64,000 nt of DNA from Roseiarcus sp037446355 (GTDB lineage Bacteria > Pseudomonadota > Alphaproteobacteria > Rhizobiales > Beijerinckiaceae): assembly GCA_037446355.1 (NCBI GenBank), contig JBBIIT010000009.1:1-64000 (forward strand), written 5' to 3'. A program made the position numbers and the translations under genes. The notes below the pieces were generated by a model that saw only the letters and a program-made list of their open reading frames with translations, ran no database searches and was not told the DNA's origin. Of this stretch, positions 52,001 through 60,006 are shown piece by piece; positions within the stretch are counted from its first letter, which is position 1; each line of letters begins with the position of its first letter.

Positions 52001-52315
52001 CGCGCCATCAATCCGCGCTGGCTCGCGGGCCAGATGCGCCACGGTCATCGCGGCGCGAGCGAGATCGCCGAGACGCTCGACAATCTCTTCGCCTACGCTG
52101 CGCTGACCGACGCGGTGGACACTCGCCAGTTCGATCTCTATTTCGACGCGACGCTTGGCGATGACGCCATGCGCGAATTTCTCATCAGCGCCAATCCGCT
52201 CGCCGCGCGCGCGATGGCGAGGAAATTTGTCGAGGCGCATCGACGCGGATTCTGGGTGACGCGGCGAAATTCGAGCGCCGAAATTCTTGCTCATCTCATT
52301 GGAGAGGCCGCATGA
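49046..52315 (+). CDS. cobN: Cobaltochelatase subunit CobN
   Basis: 1089 residues, large subunit that inserts Co(II) into hydrogenobyrinate a,c-diamide with CobS and CobT (not in this window). Related to BchH/ChlH; motifs include HLGAHGSLEWLPGKAVALS, YPFIVNNPGEAAQAKRRLGAVTIGHMTPPL, and GSASMRTGGEEIAQAFAFIGVRP. Shorter than the roughly 1275-residue CobN of Pseudomonas denitrificans, mainly in the N-terminal part. Coupled to cobG by ATGA. Confidence 0.95.
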   Translation: MHIARIETRSLDETAEAVDLGQSSAELVFLSFADSDLSALAGAYRRMPEPRPSLRLANLSALRHPYSVDLYLERVVAKAKFVLVRLLGGMEYWRYGVEELSRLARQNKIKLAFVPGDRFDDARLVEHSTLEGETLAALWRYFEHGGPANMVDCLGLANSEAAARATPVQGFGLYDSSASPSAEQSGAAPRALVVFYRSIYLADDLAPIDALVSALRRRGFATTAAYVTSLKDEAARAPLKALIARDGFDIILNATAFSARRDEDADGVLDAADAPVLQVVLASASPDAWAASTRGLSPSDLAMNVALPEVDGRILTRAISFKQSQERDEDLQFARVFHTPAQDRVDYVADLAAAWARLRLRARGERRLACVLSDYPARGGRVGYAVGLDTPASVAAIAEDLAAAGYDVKPVDATNLIEHLSQGGAAPVVALDDYKKVFARMPRAFRASVAAAWGEPEADPALVDGAFAFRFARVGKLVVAVQPDRGRFDVRKGEYHDLTLAPRHAYVAFYIWLREIERIDALIHLGAHGSLEWLPGKAVALSRDCAVEATLGAVPVVYPFIVNNPGEAAQAKRRLGAVTIGHMTPPLIEAGAEGATRELEYLFDEFSEAQSLDPRRARLIADLILERAEAAGLMSECGAEGADVSTQLQKLDAWLCELKDMRIGDGLHVFGRSLAGDLEACGEAEMAGLLKALDGRFVAPGPAGAPSRGRLDVLPTGRNLYAVDPRATPTRNAYEIGRRAAEEVVARYVQDRGEWPRRIALDLWGSASMRTGGEEIAQAFAFIGVRPKWDHAANRVNAFEVLPIALLGRPRIDVTIRISGLFRDVFPAQIALLDAAFRAVAEQPETPEENPLIGVAGARIFGAAPGSYGLGLGGMLASGDWSEREELARAYLAATDHAFDGVGEGRVAPEEFATRLEATDAFVHSQDMAEQDLLGADAFAEHEGGVAAAAASRGARPEIYHLDASRPDRPTVRPLRQEIARVLRARAINPRWLAGQMRHGHRGASEIAETLDNLFAYAALTDAVDTRQFDLYFDATLGDDAMREFLISANPLAARAMARKFVEAHRRGFWVTRRNSSAEILAHLIGEAA

Positions 52316-53592
52316 ATGCGCCGTCGCCTTATGTGAAGGGCTGGTGCCCCGGCGCGCTGCGGCCGATGCCCACCGGCGATGGATTGCTCGCGCGCGTGCG
52401 CCCGTCGGCCGGGCGCCTCAGTCTCGATCAGTTGGACGCGATCGTTGAAATCGCGCGCGCCTGCGGCAATGGCGCGATCGAACTCACCTCGCGCGCCAAC
52501 GTACAATTGCGCGGCGTCGTTGAGACGTCGCTCGCCGATCTGCACCTTCGCCTCGCGCGCGCGCGGCTGCTCGACGCCGACCCCGCGATCGAGCGGGCGC
52601 GCAACATCGTCGCCAGCCCGCTCGGCGACATCGACCCGGATTGCGCGCTTGACGCTGCGCCGCTGGTCGCCGCGCTGGAGGCCGAACTCGCGCGCGACGC
52701 GGCGACCGCGCGCCTGCCGGCGAAATTCAGCTTCGTCGTCGACGTGGGCGGGCGTCTGCCGCTCGGCGAAGTCGACGCCGATGCGCGCTTTCTCGCGGCG
52801 CGTTCGGCGAACGGGCCGACGATCCACGTCGTGCTTGGCGGCAGGTCGAGCGCGGCTTTCTCGCCGGTTGAACTACCCCATGTCGCTTCGCGGCTGACGC
52901 GCGCCTTCCTCGATCTTGCGGGCTCGGGCGCTGAGTCGCCCCGTCGTATGCGCGCGCTCGTGCGCCGCTTCGGCGCCGAAGCGATATTCGCGGCCGCCGG
53001 CTTGCGGCCCGACGGCGCGGCCTCCCGAGCCGGCGCATCGCCGCGCGACGCCATCGGCGCGCTCGCGTTTGGCGATAGTTGCGTGCTTGGCGCAGCGCCG
53101 CCGTTTGGGCGCGCCGATGCGAGCTCTTTTGCGGCTCTCTCGCGCGCGGCGCGCGCCCAAGCGGCCAGCGGCTGTCGCGTCACGCCGTGGCGCGCGTTGC
53201 TGATTACCGGTCTCGACGCCAATCGCGCGCGGCGTCTCGCAAAGGAGGCAGAGGCGCTCGGCTTCATTTCCTCCGCGGACGATCCGCGTCTGGCGGCGGT
53301 CGCCTGTCCCGGCGCGCCGGCTTGCGCGCACGCCGCGCACGAAACTCCGCGCGACGCCGACGCATTCGCTCGCGCGCTCGGCGCCGTGCGCGGCGGGACG
53401 TTGCTGCATGTCAGCGGTTGCGCCAAGGGCTGCGCCCATACGGCGCCGGCGCGCTGGACCCTGGTCGCGAATTCGGAAGGTTATGATCTCGTCGAGAATG
53501 GCCGGCCGGGCGAGACCCCCTCGCAAAACAAGCTTTCGTCCGCGCAGGTCGCGGCGTATCTGACCACATTTAACCAAGGCGCCGTCGCGTGA
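52312..53592 (+). CDS. cobG: Precorrin-3B synthase CobG
   Basis: 426 residues, sulfite/nitrite reductase-like monooxygenase that uses O2 to make precorrin-3B. Two ferredoxin-like half domains; NGAIELTSRANVQLRG is typical. Fe-S cysteines in VACPGAPACAHAAHE and HVSGCAKGCAHTAPA. Its presence marks the oxygen-dependent route. Overlaps cobN and cobH at both ends. Confidence 0.94.
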   Translation: MNAPSPYVKGWCPGALRPMPTGDGLLARVRPSAGRLSLDQLDAIVEIARACGNGAIELTSRANVQLRGVVETSLADLHLRLARARLLDADPAIERARNIVASPLGDIDPDCALDAAPLVAALEAELARDAATARLPAKFSFVVDVGGRLPLGEVDADARFLAARSANGPTIHVVLGGRSSAAFSPVELPHVASRLTRAFLDLAGSGAESPRRMRALVRRFGAEAIFAAAGLRPDGAASRAGASPRDAIGALAFGDSCVLGAAPPFGRADASSFAALSRAARAQAASGCRVTPWRALLITGLDANRARRLAKEAEALGFISSADDPRLAAVACPGAPACAHAAHETPRDADAFARALGAVRGGTLLHVSGCAKGCAHTAPARWTLVANSEGYDLVENGRPGETPSQNKLSSAQVAAYLTTFNQGAVA

Positions 53593-54215
53593 CGAGTTTG
53601 GATTACATTCGGGACGGCGCGGAGATCTACCGCCGGTCCTTCGCCACTATCAGGCGCGAAGCGGTCTTGTCCGGCTTGTCGTCGATCGAGGAGCGCGTCG
53701 CCGTGCGCGTCATTCACGCCTGCGGCTTGGTCGAGACCGCCGAGCACATCGTCTTTGCGCGGGGCGCCGCCGAAGCGGCGGAGGCGGCGTTAAGGCGCGG
53801 CGCGGCGATTCTGTGCGACGCGCGAATGGTCGCCGAGGGCGTCACGCGAGCGCGGCTCCCGGCGAACAATTCCGTCGTTTGTACGCTCGGCGAATCCTCG
53901 GTCGCGGGCCTCGCCGCGCGTCTCGGCAATACGCGCTCCGCGGCGGCGCTGGAGCTTTGGGGCGAGCGCCTCGCGGGCGCGGTCGTCGCCATCGGCAATG
54001 CGCCGACGGCGCTGTTTCGCCTGCTGGAGATGATCGCGGACGGGGCGCCGCGCCCTGCCTGCATCGTCGGGATGCCCGTCGGTTTCGTCGGCGCGGCGGA
54101 ATCGAAAGAGGCCCTGCTCGCCAGCGGCCTGCCCGCGATCGTCGTGAAGGGACGGCGCGGCGGCAGCGCGATGGCGGCCGCGGCGGTGAATGCGCTGGCG
54201 AGCGAACGCGAATGA
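53589..54215 (+). CDS. cobH: Precorrin-8X methylmutase CobH
   Basis: 208 residues. Moves the C11 methyl group to C12, forming hydrogenobyrinate. Catalytic His43 in VRVIHACGLVETAEH is at the position known from P. denitrificans CobH. C-terminal IVGMPVGFVGAAESKEAL. GTG start overlaps the cobG stop, ATGA overlap with cobI. Confidence 0.96.
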   Translation: MTSLDYIRDGAEIYRRSFATIRREAVLSGLSSIEERVAVRVIHACGLVETAEHIVFARGAAEAAEAALRRGAAILCDARMVAEGVTRARLPANNSVVCTLGESSVAGLAARLGNTRSAAALELWGERLAGAVVAIGNAPTALFRLLEMIADGAPRPACIVGMPVGFVGAAESKEALLASGLPAIVVKGRRGGSAMAAAAVNALASERE

Positions 54216-54940
54216 GCGAGGGGCGTCTTATCGGCATCGGGCTCGGCCCCGGCGATCCCGAACTTCTCACCGTCAAGGCGGTGCACGAATTGCAGGCCGC
54301 TCCGGTCGTCGCGTATTTCGCCAAGGCGGGGCGGCGCGGCAACGCGCGCGGGATCGTCGAGAGTTGGTTGAAGCCGGGACAAACCGAGCTGCCGTTGCAT
54401 TATCCCGTGACGACGGAGTTGGCGTTTGACGGCGCGGATTACAAGCGGGCGCTTTCCGCCTTCTACGAAGAGGCGAGCGAGCGCCTCGCCGCCGAACTTC
54501 GCCGCGGGCGCGACGTGGCGCTGCTGAGCGAAGGCGATCCGTTGTTTTACGGCTCGTTCATGCATCTCTATGTCAGGCTGAAGGCGCGCTTCGCGACCTC
54601 GATCGTGCCGGGGGTGACCGGCATGAGCGGCGCGTGGGGCGCGGCGGGCGTGCCGATGACCTGGGGCGACGACGTGCTCGTGGTCGCGCCCGGAACCTTG
54701 CCTTTGTCCGCGCTGATCGAACGACTGAGAGGCGCCGACGGCGCGGCGATCATGAAAATCGGCCGCAACCTCGCCAAGGTGCGCGAGGCGCTCACCGCCT
54801 GCGACATGATTGCACGCGCGATCTATGTCGAGCGCGCGACGATGGCCAACGAAGTCGTGATGCCTTTCGCCGAGAAGCGCGACGACACGGCGCCTTATTT
54901 CGCGATGGTGCTGGTCCCGGGCGAAGGGCGACGCCCTTGA
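54212..54940 (+). CDS. cobI: Precorrin-2 C20-methyltransferase CobI
   Basis: 242 residues, SAM-dependent. Tetrapyrrole methylase motifs: IGIGLGPGDPELLTVKAV, LLSEGDPLFYGSFMHLY, VPGVTGMSGAWGAAG. ATG at 54212 overlaps the cobH stop; the frame is open upstream but that part lies in cobH. Followed by a TTGA-coupled cobJ. Confidence 0.96.
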   Translation: MSEGRLIGIGLGPGDPELLTVKAVHELQAAPVVAYFAKAGRRGNARGIVESWLKPGQTELPLHYPVTTELAFDGADYKRALSAFYEEASERLAAELRRGRDVALLSEGDPLFYGSFMHLYVRLKARFATSIVPGVTGMSGAWGAAGVPMTWGDDVLVVAPGTLPLSALIERLRGADGAAIMKIGRNLAKVREALTACDMIARAIYVERATMANEVVMPFAEKRDDTAPYFAMVLVPGEGRRP

Positions 54941-55701
54941 CGGCGGGACGCCTGCGCATCGTCGGGCTCGGCCCCGGCCCGGCATCATGGTTGACTCCGG
55001 AAGCCTCGGCGGCGCTCGCGGAGGCGACGGATCTTTTGGGCTACGCACCCTATCTCGACCGGCTAAGTCTCGCGCCCTCGCAGCGACGCCACGCCAGCGA
55101 CAATCGCGAGGAGCTTGCGCGCGCACGCCATGCGCTGTCGCTCGCTGCGGCAGGCCATGCAGTCGCCGTTGTCTCGGGCGGCGATCCCGGCATATTCGCG
55201 ATGGCGGCGGCGGTGTTCGAAGCGGTCGAACGTGGCGAGCCGCAATGGCGGGCGCTGGACATTGAAGTGCTGCCGGGCGTCAGCGCGATGCAGGCGGCGG
55301 CCGCGCGGCTCGGCGCGCCGCTCGGCCACGACTTCTGCGCGATCTCGCTTTCCGACAATCTGAAGCCGTGGGACATCGTCGCGCGGCGGTTACGGGCGGC
55401 GGCGGGCGGGGATTTCGTCATTGCGCTCTACAATCCGGCCTCGACGGCGCGCCCGAGACGTATTCACGACGCCTTCGATCTGCTGCGTGGCTGTAAATCC
55501 GCCGACACGCCGGTCGCCTTCGCGCGCGCTGTCGGGCGCGCCGACGAACGCTTGACGCGCTCGACGCTCGGCGAGGTCGACCCGGCTCTGGTTGACATGG
55601 CGACGCTGGTGATGATCGGCTCCAGCGAGACGCGCTATGTCGCTCGCGAGAGCGCCGAGCCCTGGATGCTGACGCCGCGCAGCTATGGAGGGGGGCGGTG
55701 A
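54937..55701 (+). CDS. cobJ: Precorrin-3B C17-methyltransferase CobJ
   Basis: 254 residues, ring contraction and C17 methylation. Motifs IVGLGPGPASWLTPEA, DLLGYAPYLDRL, VVSGGDPGIFAMAAAVFEA, LPGVSAMQAAAARLGAPLGHDFCAISLSD and ALYNPASTARP. The start is a TTG overlapping the cobI stop; no other start lies before the conserved N-terminus. The 3' end overlaps convergent cobK by 19 bases. Confidence 0.95.
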   Translation: MTAGRLRIVGLGPGPASWLTPEASAALAEATDLLGYAPYLDRLSLAPSQRRHASDNREELARARHALSLAAAGHAVAVVSGGDPGIFAMAAAVFEAVERGEPQWRALDIEVLPGVSAMQAAAARLGAPLGHDFCAISLSDNLKPWDIVARRLRAAAGGDFVIALYNPASTARPRRIHDAFDLLRGCKSADTPVAFARAVGRADERLTRSTLGEVDPALVDMATLVMIGSSETRYVARESAEPWMLTPRSYGGGR

Positions 55702-56441
55702 GCCTCGATCCAATCGAGGGCCGCGTCGAGGCCGGTCACCGATTCGGCGCCCGGGGCCTCAGGCCGGCGCAGCATTACGACTTTAGCGCCAAGGCGTCGC
55801 GCGGCTTCGATTTTCGCGTAGGTCGAGGCGCCGCCGCTATTCTTCGAGACGAGATACTCGACGCCTTCTTCACGCATCAGTCTTTCTTCGTCGATGAGCG
55901 CGAACGGCCCGCGCGCGAGGATCAGCTTCGCGTCGGCCAATGCGTTGAAAGCGTCGGGACGATCGATCGCGCGCACGATGTAGCGGTGCTGGGGCGCGCG
56001 CGCGAAGGCCGCGAGCTGCAGGCGACCCTGCGTCAAGAATACGACGCGCCGTTCGATGCCGAGGGCGGCCACAGCCGCCTCGATATCCTCGACTTCGATC
56101 CAGCGATCGCCGTCCTTTTGCGGCCAAGGCGCGCGAGTGAAGACCAGCAGCGGTCGTCTCTCGTTCGCGCAAGCTTCGAGCGCGTTCGCCGAAATGCGCT
56201 CCGCGAACGGATGCGTCGCGTCTACGATCGCATCGATCCGCTCGTGGACCAGATAATCGCGCAATCCGTCGACGCCGCCGAATCCGCCGATTCGGGTCGC
56301 AACGGCCGCAGGCTTCGGGTTGCGCGTGCGGCCGGCGAGCGACAGGACGGGCGTGATGTCGCGCCTCGGCGCCAGAGCCGCGACGAGCGCGCTCGCCTCC
56401 GAGGTTCCGCCAAGAATAAGAAGGCGCAGGGGACGCGACAC
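55683..56441 (-). CDS. cobK: Precorrin-6A reductase CobK
   Basis: 252 residues, NADPH-dependent. N-terminal LRLLILGGTSEASALVAAL, AIVDATHPFAERISANA, and the C-terminal YLVSKNSGGASTYAKIEAARRLGAKVVMLRRP are family motifs. GTG at 56441 with AAGGGAG upstream is preferred over more upstream starts. Transcribed against the rest of the operon, so it needs its own promoter, which must lie in the 26-base gap or within cobL. Confidence 0.94.
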   Translation of the reverse strand: MSRPLRLLILGGTSEASALVAALAPRRDITPVLSLAGRTRNPKPAAVATRIGGFGGVDGLRDYLVHERIDAIVDATHPFAERISANALEACANERRPLLVFTRAPWPQKDGDRWIEVEDIEAAVAALGIERRVVFLTQGRLQLAAFARAPQHRYIVRAIDRPDAFNALADAKLILARGPFALIDEERLMREEGVEYLVSKNSGGASTYAKIEAARRLGAKVVMLRRPEAPGAESVTGLDAALDWIEAHRPPP

Positions 56442-56467
56442 CTGGAACTCCCTTGCGAGGACCGGCG

Positions 56468-57685
56468 ATGAGCGAGCCCTGGCTGTTTCTGATCGGCGTC
56501 GGCGAAGACGGGCTCGACGGTCTCTCTCCTGCCGCACGGCGCCGCCTTTCGCAAGCGAGCCTGGTTGTCGGCGGGCGGCGGCATCTCGACCTCGCGGGCG
56601 AACTCTCCGCGCCGACCTACGCTTGGCCCTCGCCGATCGAGGATGCGCTGCCGCGCCTCAGCGCGTGTCGGGGCGAGCCGACTTGCGTGCTGGCGAGCGG
56701 CGATCCCTTCTTCTTCGGGGTCGGGACCATGCTGCGTCGTCATTTCGAGGCCGACGAGATCGCCTGCTATCCCGCGCCGTCGGCTTTCTCGCTTGCCGCC
56801 GCGCGGCTCGGCTGGAGCCAGCAGGATTGCGTGACGATTTCGCTGCACGGGCGCGCGCTGGAGGCGATCATTCCGCAATTGCAGCCGAACGCGAGAATTC
56901 TCGCGCTCGCGTGGGACGGCGCGACGCCGGCCAAGTTGGCGCGTTTGCTGGCCGAGCGCGGCTTCGGCGGGTCGATGTTGACCGTTTGCGAAGCGATGGG
57001 GGGCGTGCGCGAACAATTGCGAAAAGCGCGCGCGGGAAATTTCGATCTTGTCGATGTGGCGGCGCTCAACACCATCGCCATCGAGGTCGTCGCCGATTCA
57101 CACGCGCGCGTGCTGCCGCGCGCGCCGGGCCTGCCTGATGAATATTTCGAGCACGACGGCCAGATCACCAAGCGCGAGACGCGCGCCTTGACCTTGAGCG
57201 CCCTGGCGCCGCGGCGCGGCGAACTATTGTGGGACGTCGGCGCGGGATCAGGCTCGATCGCCATCGAATGGATGCTCGCCGATCCCGCCAACCGCGCGAT
57301 CGCGACCGAGCAGAACGCGCAACGCGCCGCGCGAATCGCCCGCAACGCGCTCGCGCTCGGCGTTCCCGCGCTGCGGGTCGTCGAAGGACGCGCGCCCGAG
57401 GCGTTGCATGGCCTTCCGGCGCCGCAAGCGATCTTCGTGGGCGGCGGCGCGGGCGCGCCGGACGCGCTGGAGCATTATTTAAACGTGCTGGCTCCGGGCG
57501 GGCGCCTGGTCGTCAACGCGGTGACTTTGGAGACGCAGGCGCGGTTGACGGACGCTTACAAACGCTGGGGCGGCGAACTGACGCAGGCGAGTTTCGCGCG
57601 TCCCGACAAGATCGGGCGTTTCACGGGCTGGCGCGCGGCTATGCCTGTCGTGCAGTGGCGAATCGAGAAGTCATGGCCGGCTTGA
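56468..57685 (+). CDS. cobL: Precorrin-6Y C5,15-methyltransferase (decarboxylating) CobL
   Basis: 405 residues, two enzymes in one chain. The N-terminal CbiE-like domain (LIGVGEDGLDGLSPAA, VLASGDPFFFGVGTML) methylates C5. The C-terminal CbiT-like Rossmann domain (LLWDVGAGSGSIAIEWMLA, AIFVGGGAG) methylates C15 and decarboxylates. ATG at 56468; a GTG-like upstream start at 56453 is less likely. Divergent from cobK; overlaps cobE by 13 bases. Confidence 0.95.
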   Translation: MSEPWLFLIGVGEDGLDGLSPAARRRLSQASLVVGGRRHLDLAGELSAPTYAWPSPIEDALPRLSACRGEPTCVLASGDPFFFGVGTMLRRHFEADEIACYPAPSAFSLAAARLGWSQQDCVTISLHGRALEAIIPQLQPNARILALAWDGATPAKLARLLAERGFGGSMLTVCEAMGGVREQLRKARAGNFDLVDVAALNTIAIEVVADSHARVLPRAPGLPDEYFEHDGQITKRETRALTLSALAPRRGELLWDVGAGSGSIAIEWMLADPANRAIATEQNAQRAARIARNALALGVPALRVVEGRAPEALHGLPAPQAIFVGGGAGAPDALEHYLNVLAPGGRLVVNAVTLETQARLTDAYKRWGGELTQASFARPDKIGRFTGWRAAMPVVQWRIEKSWPA

Positions 57686-58068
57686 TCGCCGTCGGCCTTG
57701 GCTGCCGCAAGAATTGCGCGAGCGCCGTGATCGTCTCGCTGGCGCGGCGCGCTTTGGCGCAAGCCGGACCGCTTTCGGGCGAGGCGCGTCTCTTCACCGC
57801 CGAAATCAAGCGCGGCGCGGTCAATCTCGAAATCGCGGCTACCGAACTCGGCCTGCCGCTCGCTTTCCTCGACCTCGAGTTATTGCAAGCGCAATCGGCG
57901 CGCGCGCTGACCCGCTCGGCGCGCGTCGAGCGGATCGTCGGAGTGCCCAGTCTGGCGGAAACCGCCGCGTTGGCGGGCGCCGGGCCCGGCGGCGCGCTCG
58001 TGGTCACGCGTCTGACGGAAAGCGGCGCGACGTGCGCGGTCGCCTATAACGAGGATGGGTCGCCATGA
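57673..58068 (+). CDS. cobE: Cobalamin biosynthesis protein CobE (CbiG C-terminal-like)
   Basis: 131 residues. AVGLGCRKNCASAVI at the start and the final LVVTRLTESGATCAVAY correspond to the CbiG C-terminal domain / CobE family. Required for cobalamin synthesis in P. denitrificans, but the exact step is not settled. Overlaps cobL and cobM (ATGA). Confidence 0.9.
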   Translation: MAGLIAVGLGCRKNCASAVIVSLARRALAQAGPLSGEARLFTAEIKRGAVNLEIAATELGLPLAFLDLELLQAQSARALTRSARVERIVGVPSLAETAALAGAGPGGALVVTRLTESGATCAVAYNEDGSP

Positions 58069-58835
58069 CCGTGCATTTCATCGGCGCCGGACCAGGCGCG
58101 GCCGATCTTATAACGTTGCGTGGCCGCGATCTCATCGCGCGCTCCCCCGTCTGTCTCTACGCAGGATCGCTCGTCCCGGAGGCGCTGCTCGATCATTGCC
58201 CACCCGGCGCGCGCATCGTCGACACCGCCGCCCTCGATCTCGACGCGATCATCGCCCTCTGCGCCGAGGCCGATGCGCGCGGCGAGGATGTCGCGCGGCT
58301 GCATTCGGGTGATCTTTCGATCTGGAGTGCGCTCGGCGAGCAACTGCGTCGGCTCGACGCGCTGCACATCCGCTACACCATAACCCCGGGCGTTCCGTCT
58401 TTCGCGGCGGCGGCGGCGGCGTTGAGGCGGGAACTGACGCTGCCAGAGGTCTCGCAGTCGTTGGTGCTGACACGAACGAGCGGGCGCGCCTCGGCGATGC
58501 CGCCGCACGAGTCGCTCGCCGCCTTCGCTGCGACGGGCGCGACGCTCGCGGTGCATCTTTCCGTTCATGCGCTGGAGCGCGTCGTCGCCGAGGCGTTGCC
58601 GTTCTACGGGGCGGATTGTCCCGCGGCGATCGTCGCGCGCGCTTCGTGGCCGGACGAGCGCATCGTGCGTGCGCCGCTGGGCGAACTCGTGGCCGCAATG
58701 CGCGCGGCCCCGGTCGAACGAACCGCGCTCATTCTGATTGGACCGGCTCTCGGCGCGGCGGATTTTCGTGAGAGCGCGCTCTACAGCGCCGATTATGTCA
58801 GGCGCTTTCGCGGCAGCGCGGGGCCTCAATCGTGA
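58065..58835 (+). CDS. cobM: Precorrin-4 C11-methyltransferase CobM
   Basis: 256 residues. TVHFIGAGPGAADLITLRG, PVCLYAGSLVPEALL, HSGDLSIWSALGEQLRRL and TPGVPSFAAAAAALRRELTLPEVSQSLVLTR are typical of CobM/CbiF. Ends within the 3' end of convergent cbiD (10-base overlap). Confidence 0.96.
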   Translation: MTVHFIGAGPGAADLITLRGRDLIARSPVCLYAGSLVPEALLDHCPPGARIVDTAALDLDAIIALCAEADARGEDVARLHSGDLSIWSALGEQLRRLDALHIRYTITPGVPSFAAAAAALRRELTLPEVSQSLVLTRTSGRASAMPPHESLAAFAATGATLAVHLSVHALERVVAEALPFYGADCPAAIVARASWPDERIVRAPLGELVAAMRAAPVERTALILIGPALGAADFRESALYSADYVRRFRGSAGPQS

Positions 58836-59956
58836 ACGGCGCCGGGTCGCGCCGCGTGCGTGTGGCGGAAGCCGGTCGACGCCGCAATCGCGCCGTCGCG
58901 CGCGACAACGAGAATTTCGAGTTGGCAGTCGGTTGCGCCGAAGGCCGCTGCGGCGACGCGCCAGGCTTCACCGGCAATCATTTGGGCGAGGTCGAAATGC
59001 GCCTCGCTCGCGAGTTGGAACGCGTGCAGAGTGGAGTTGGCGGCGCCGATGTGGGCGACGAGCGTTTCGTCCGCGCCCGCTTCGTCGGCCCGCCGGGCGA
59101 GATCGGCCAAATCGACCTCGCCGCGCCGCGAATGCAGATCGAGCCTGCCTTGCGCGAGCTTGGTCATCTTGGCGAAGCCGCCGGCGATAGTTACGCGTTC
59201 GATAGGATGTCCGCGCAGATATTTTATCATGCCGCCGACGAAGTCGCCCATGTCGATCAGCGCCTGATCGCTGAGACCGTAGCGTTCGCGCACAGCGCTT
59301 TCGGAGGTCTCGCCGGTCGCGCCCGCGACATGATGGAGTCCCGCGGCGCGCGCGACGTCGACGCCGCGATGGATCGAATGAATCCAGGCGGCGCACGAAT
59401 AGGGCGTGACGACGCCGGTCGTGCCGAGAATGGAAAGTCCGCCAATGACGCCGAGCCGGCCGTTGAGCGTTCGCTCGGCGATCCTGGCGCCGCCCGGCAC
59501 GGAGATCTCGACCTCGGCGTCGGCGCTGACGCCAAAACGCGCGGCCACTTCCTCGATATTGGCGCGGATCATCTCGCGCGGCGCTGGGTTGATCGCCGGT
59601 TCGCCCGGCGGCAGCGGCAGGCCGGGGCGCGTCACTGTGCCGACGCCTTCGCCGGCGCGAAAGCGGACGCCGGCGCCGATAGGCAGACGCCTCACCGTGG
59701 CGACGATCAGCGCGCCGTGGGTGACGTCGGGATCATCGCCGGCGTCCTTGACGATCGCCGCGCGCGCGAATTCGGGCGTTTGTTCCTGCGATGCGAGCGC
59801 GAATTCCGGCCGCAGACCCTTGGGCAGCGCGACAGGAACCGGGTCGGGGAAGCCGCCGCCGACCAGCGCCTGAAACGCCGCGCGCGCCGCGCCGCTGGCG
59901 CAAGCGCCGGTAGTCCAGCCGCGTCGAAGCGGCTTGGCGGAGTCGGTGTGGCTCAT
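58826..59956 (-). CDS. cbiD: Precorrin-5 C1-methyltransferase, CbiD family
   Basis: 376 residues. RRGWTTGACASGAARAAFQAL at the N-terminus, VTRPGLPLPPGEPAINPAPREMI, GGLSILGTTGVVTPYSCAAWIHSIHRG and AGGFAKMTKLAQG are hallmarks of CbiD. CbiD belongs to the anaerobic route; here it takes over the C1 methylation done by CobF in P. denitrificans, and no cobF is seen. ATG at 59956; an upstream in-frame ATG at 59992 lacks homology. Confidence 0.94.
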   Translation of the reverse strand: MSHTDSAKPLRRGWTTGACASGAARAAFQALVGGGFPDPVPVALPKGLRPEFALASQEQTPEFARAAIVKDAGDDPDVTHGALIVATVRRLPIGAGVRFRAGEGVGTVTRPGLPLPPGEPAINPAPREMIRANIEEVAARFGVSADAEVEISVPGGARIAERTLNGRLGVIGGLSILGTTGVVTPYSCAAWIHSIHRGVDVARAAGLHHVAGATGETSESAVRERYGLSDQALIDMGDFVGGMIKYLRGHPIERVTIAGGFAKMTKLAQGRLDLHSRRGEVDLADLARRADEAGADETLVAHIGAANSTLHAFQLASEAHFDLAQMIAGEAWRVAAAAFGATDCQLEILVVARDGAIAASTGFRHTHAARPGAVHD

Positions 59957-60006
59957 GCCCAAAGGCCTAGCGCGCGCCTGCGCCGGCGCCAAGCGGAGCG
60001 TCGCGC

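Noticed and set aside
49046..52315. Magnesium chelatase BchH instead of CobN
   Set aside because: Same superfamily, but the gene is inside a riboswitch-controlled cob operon next to cobW and cobG, and no other photosynthesis genes are present.
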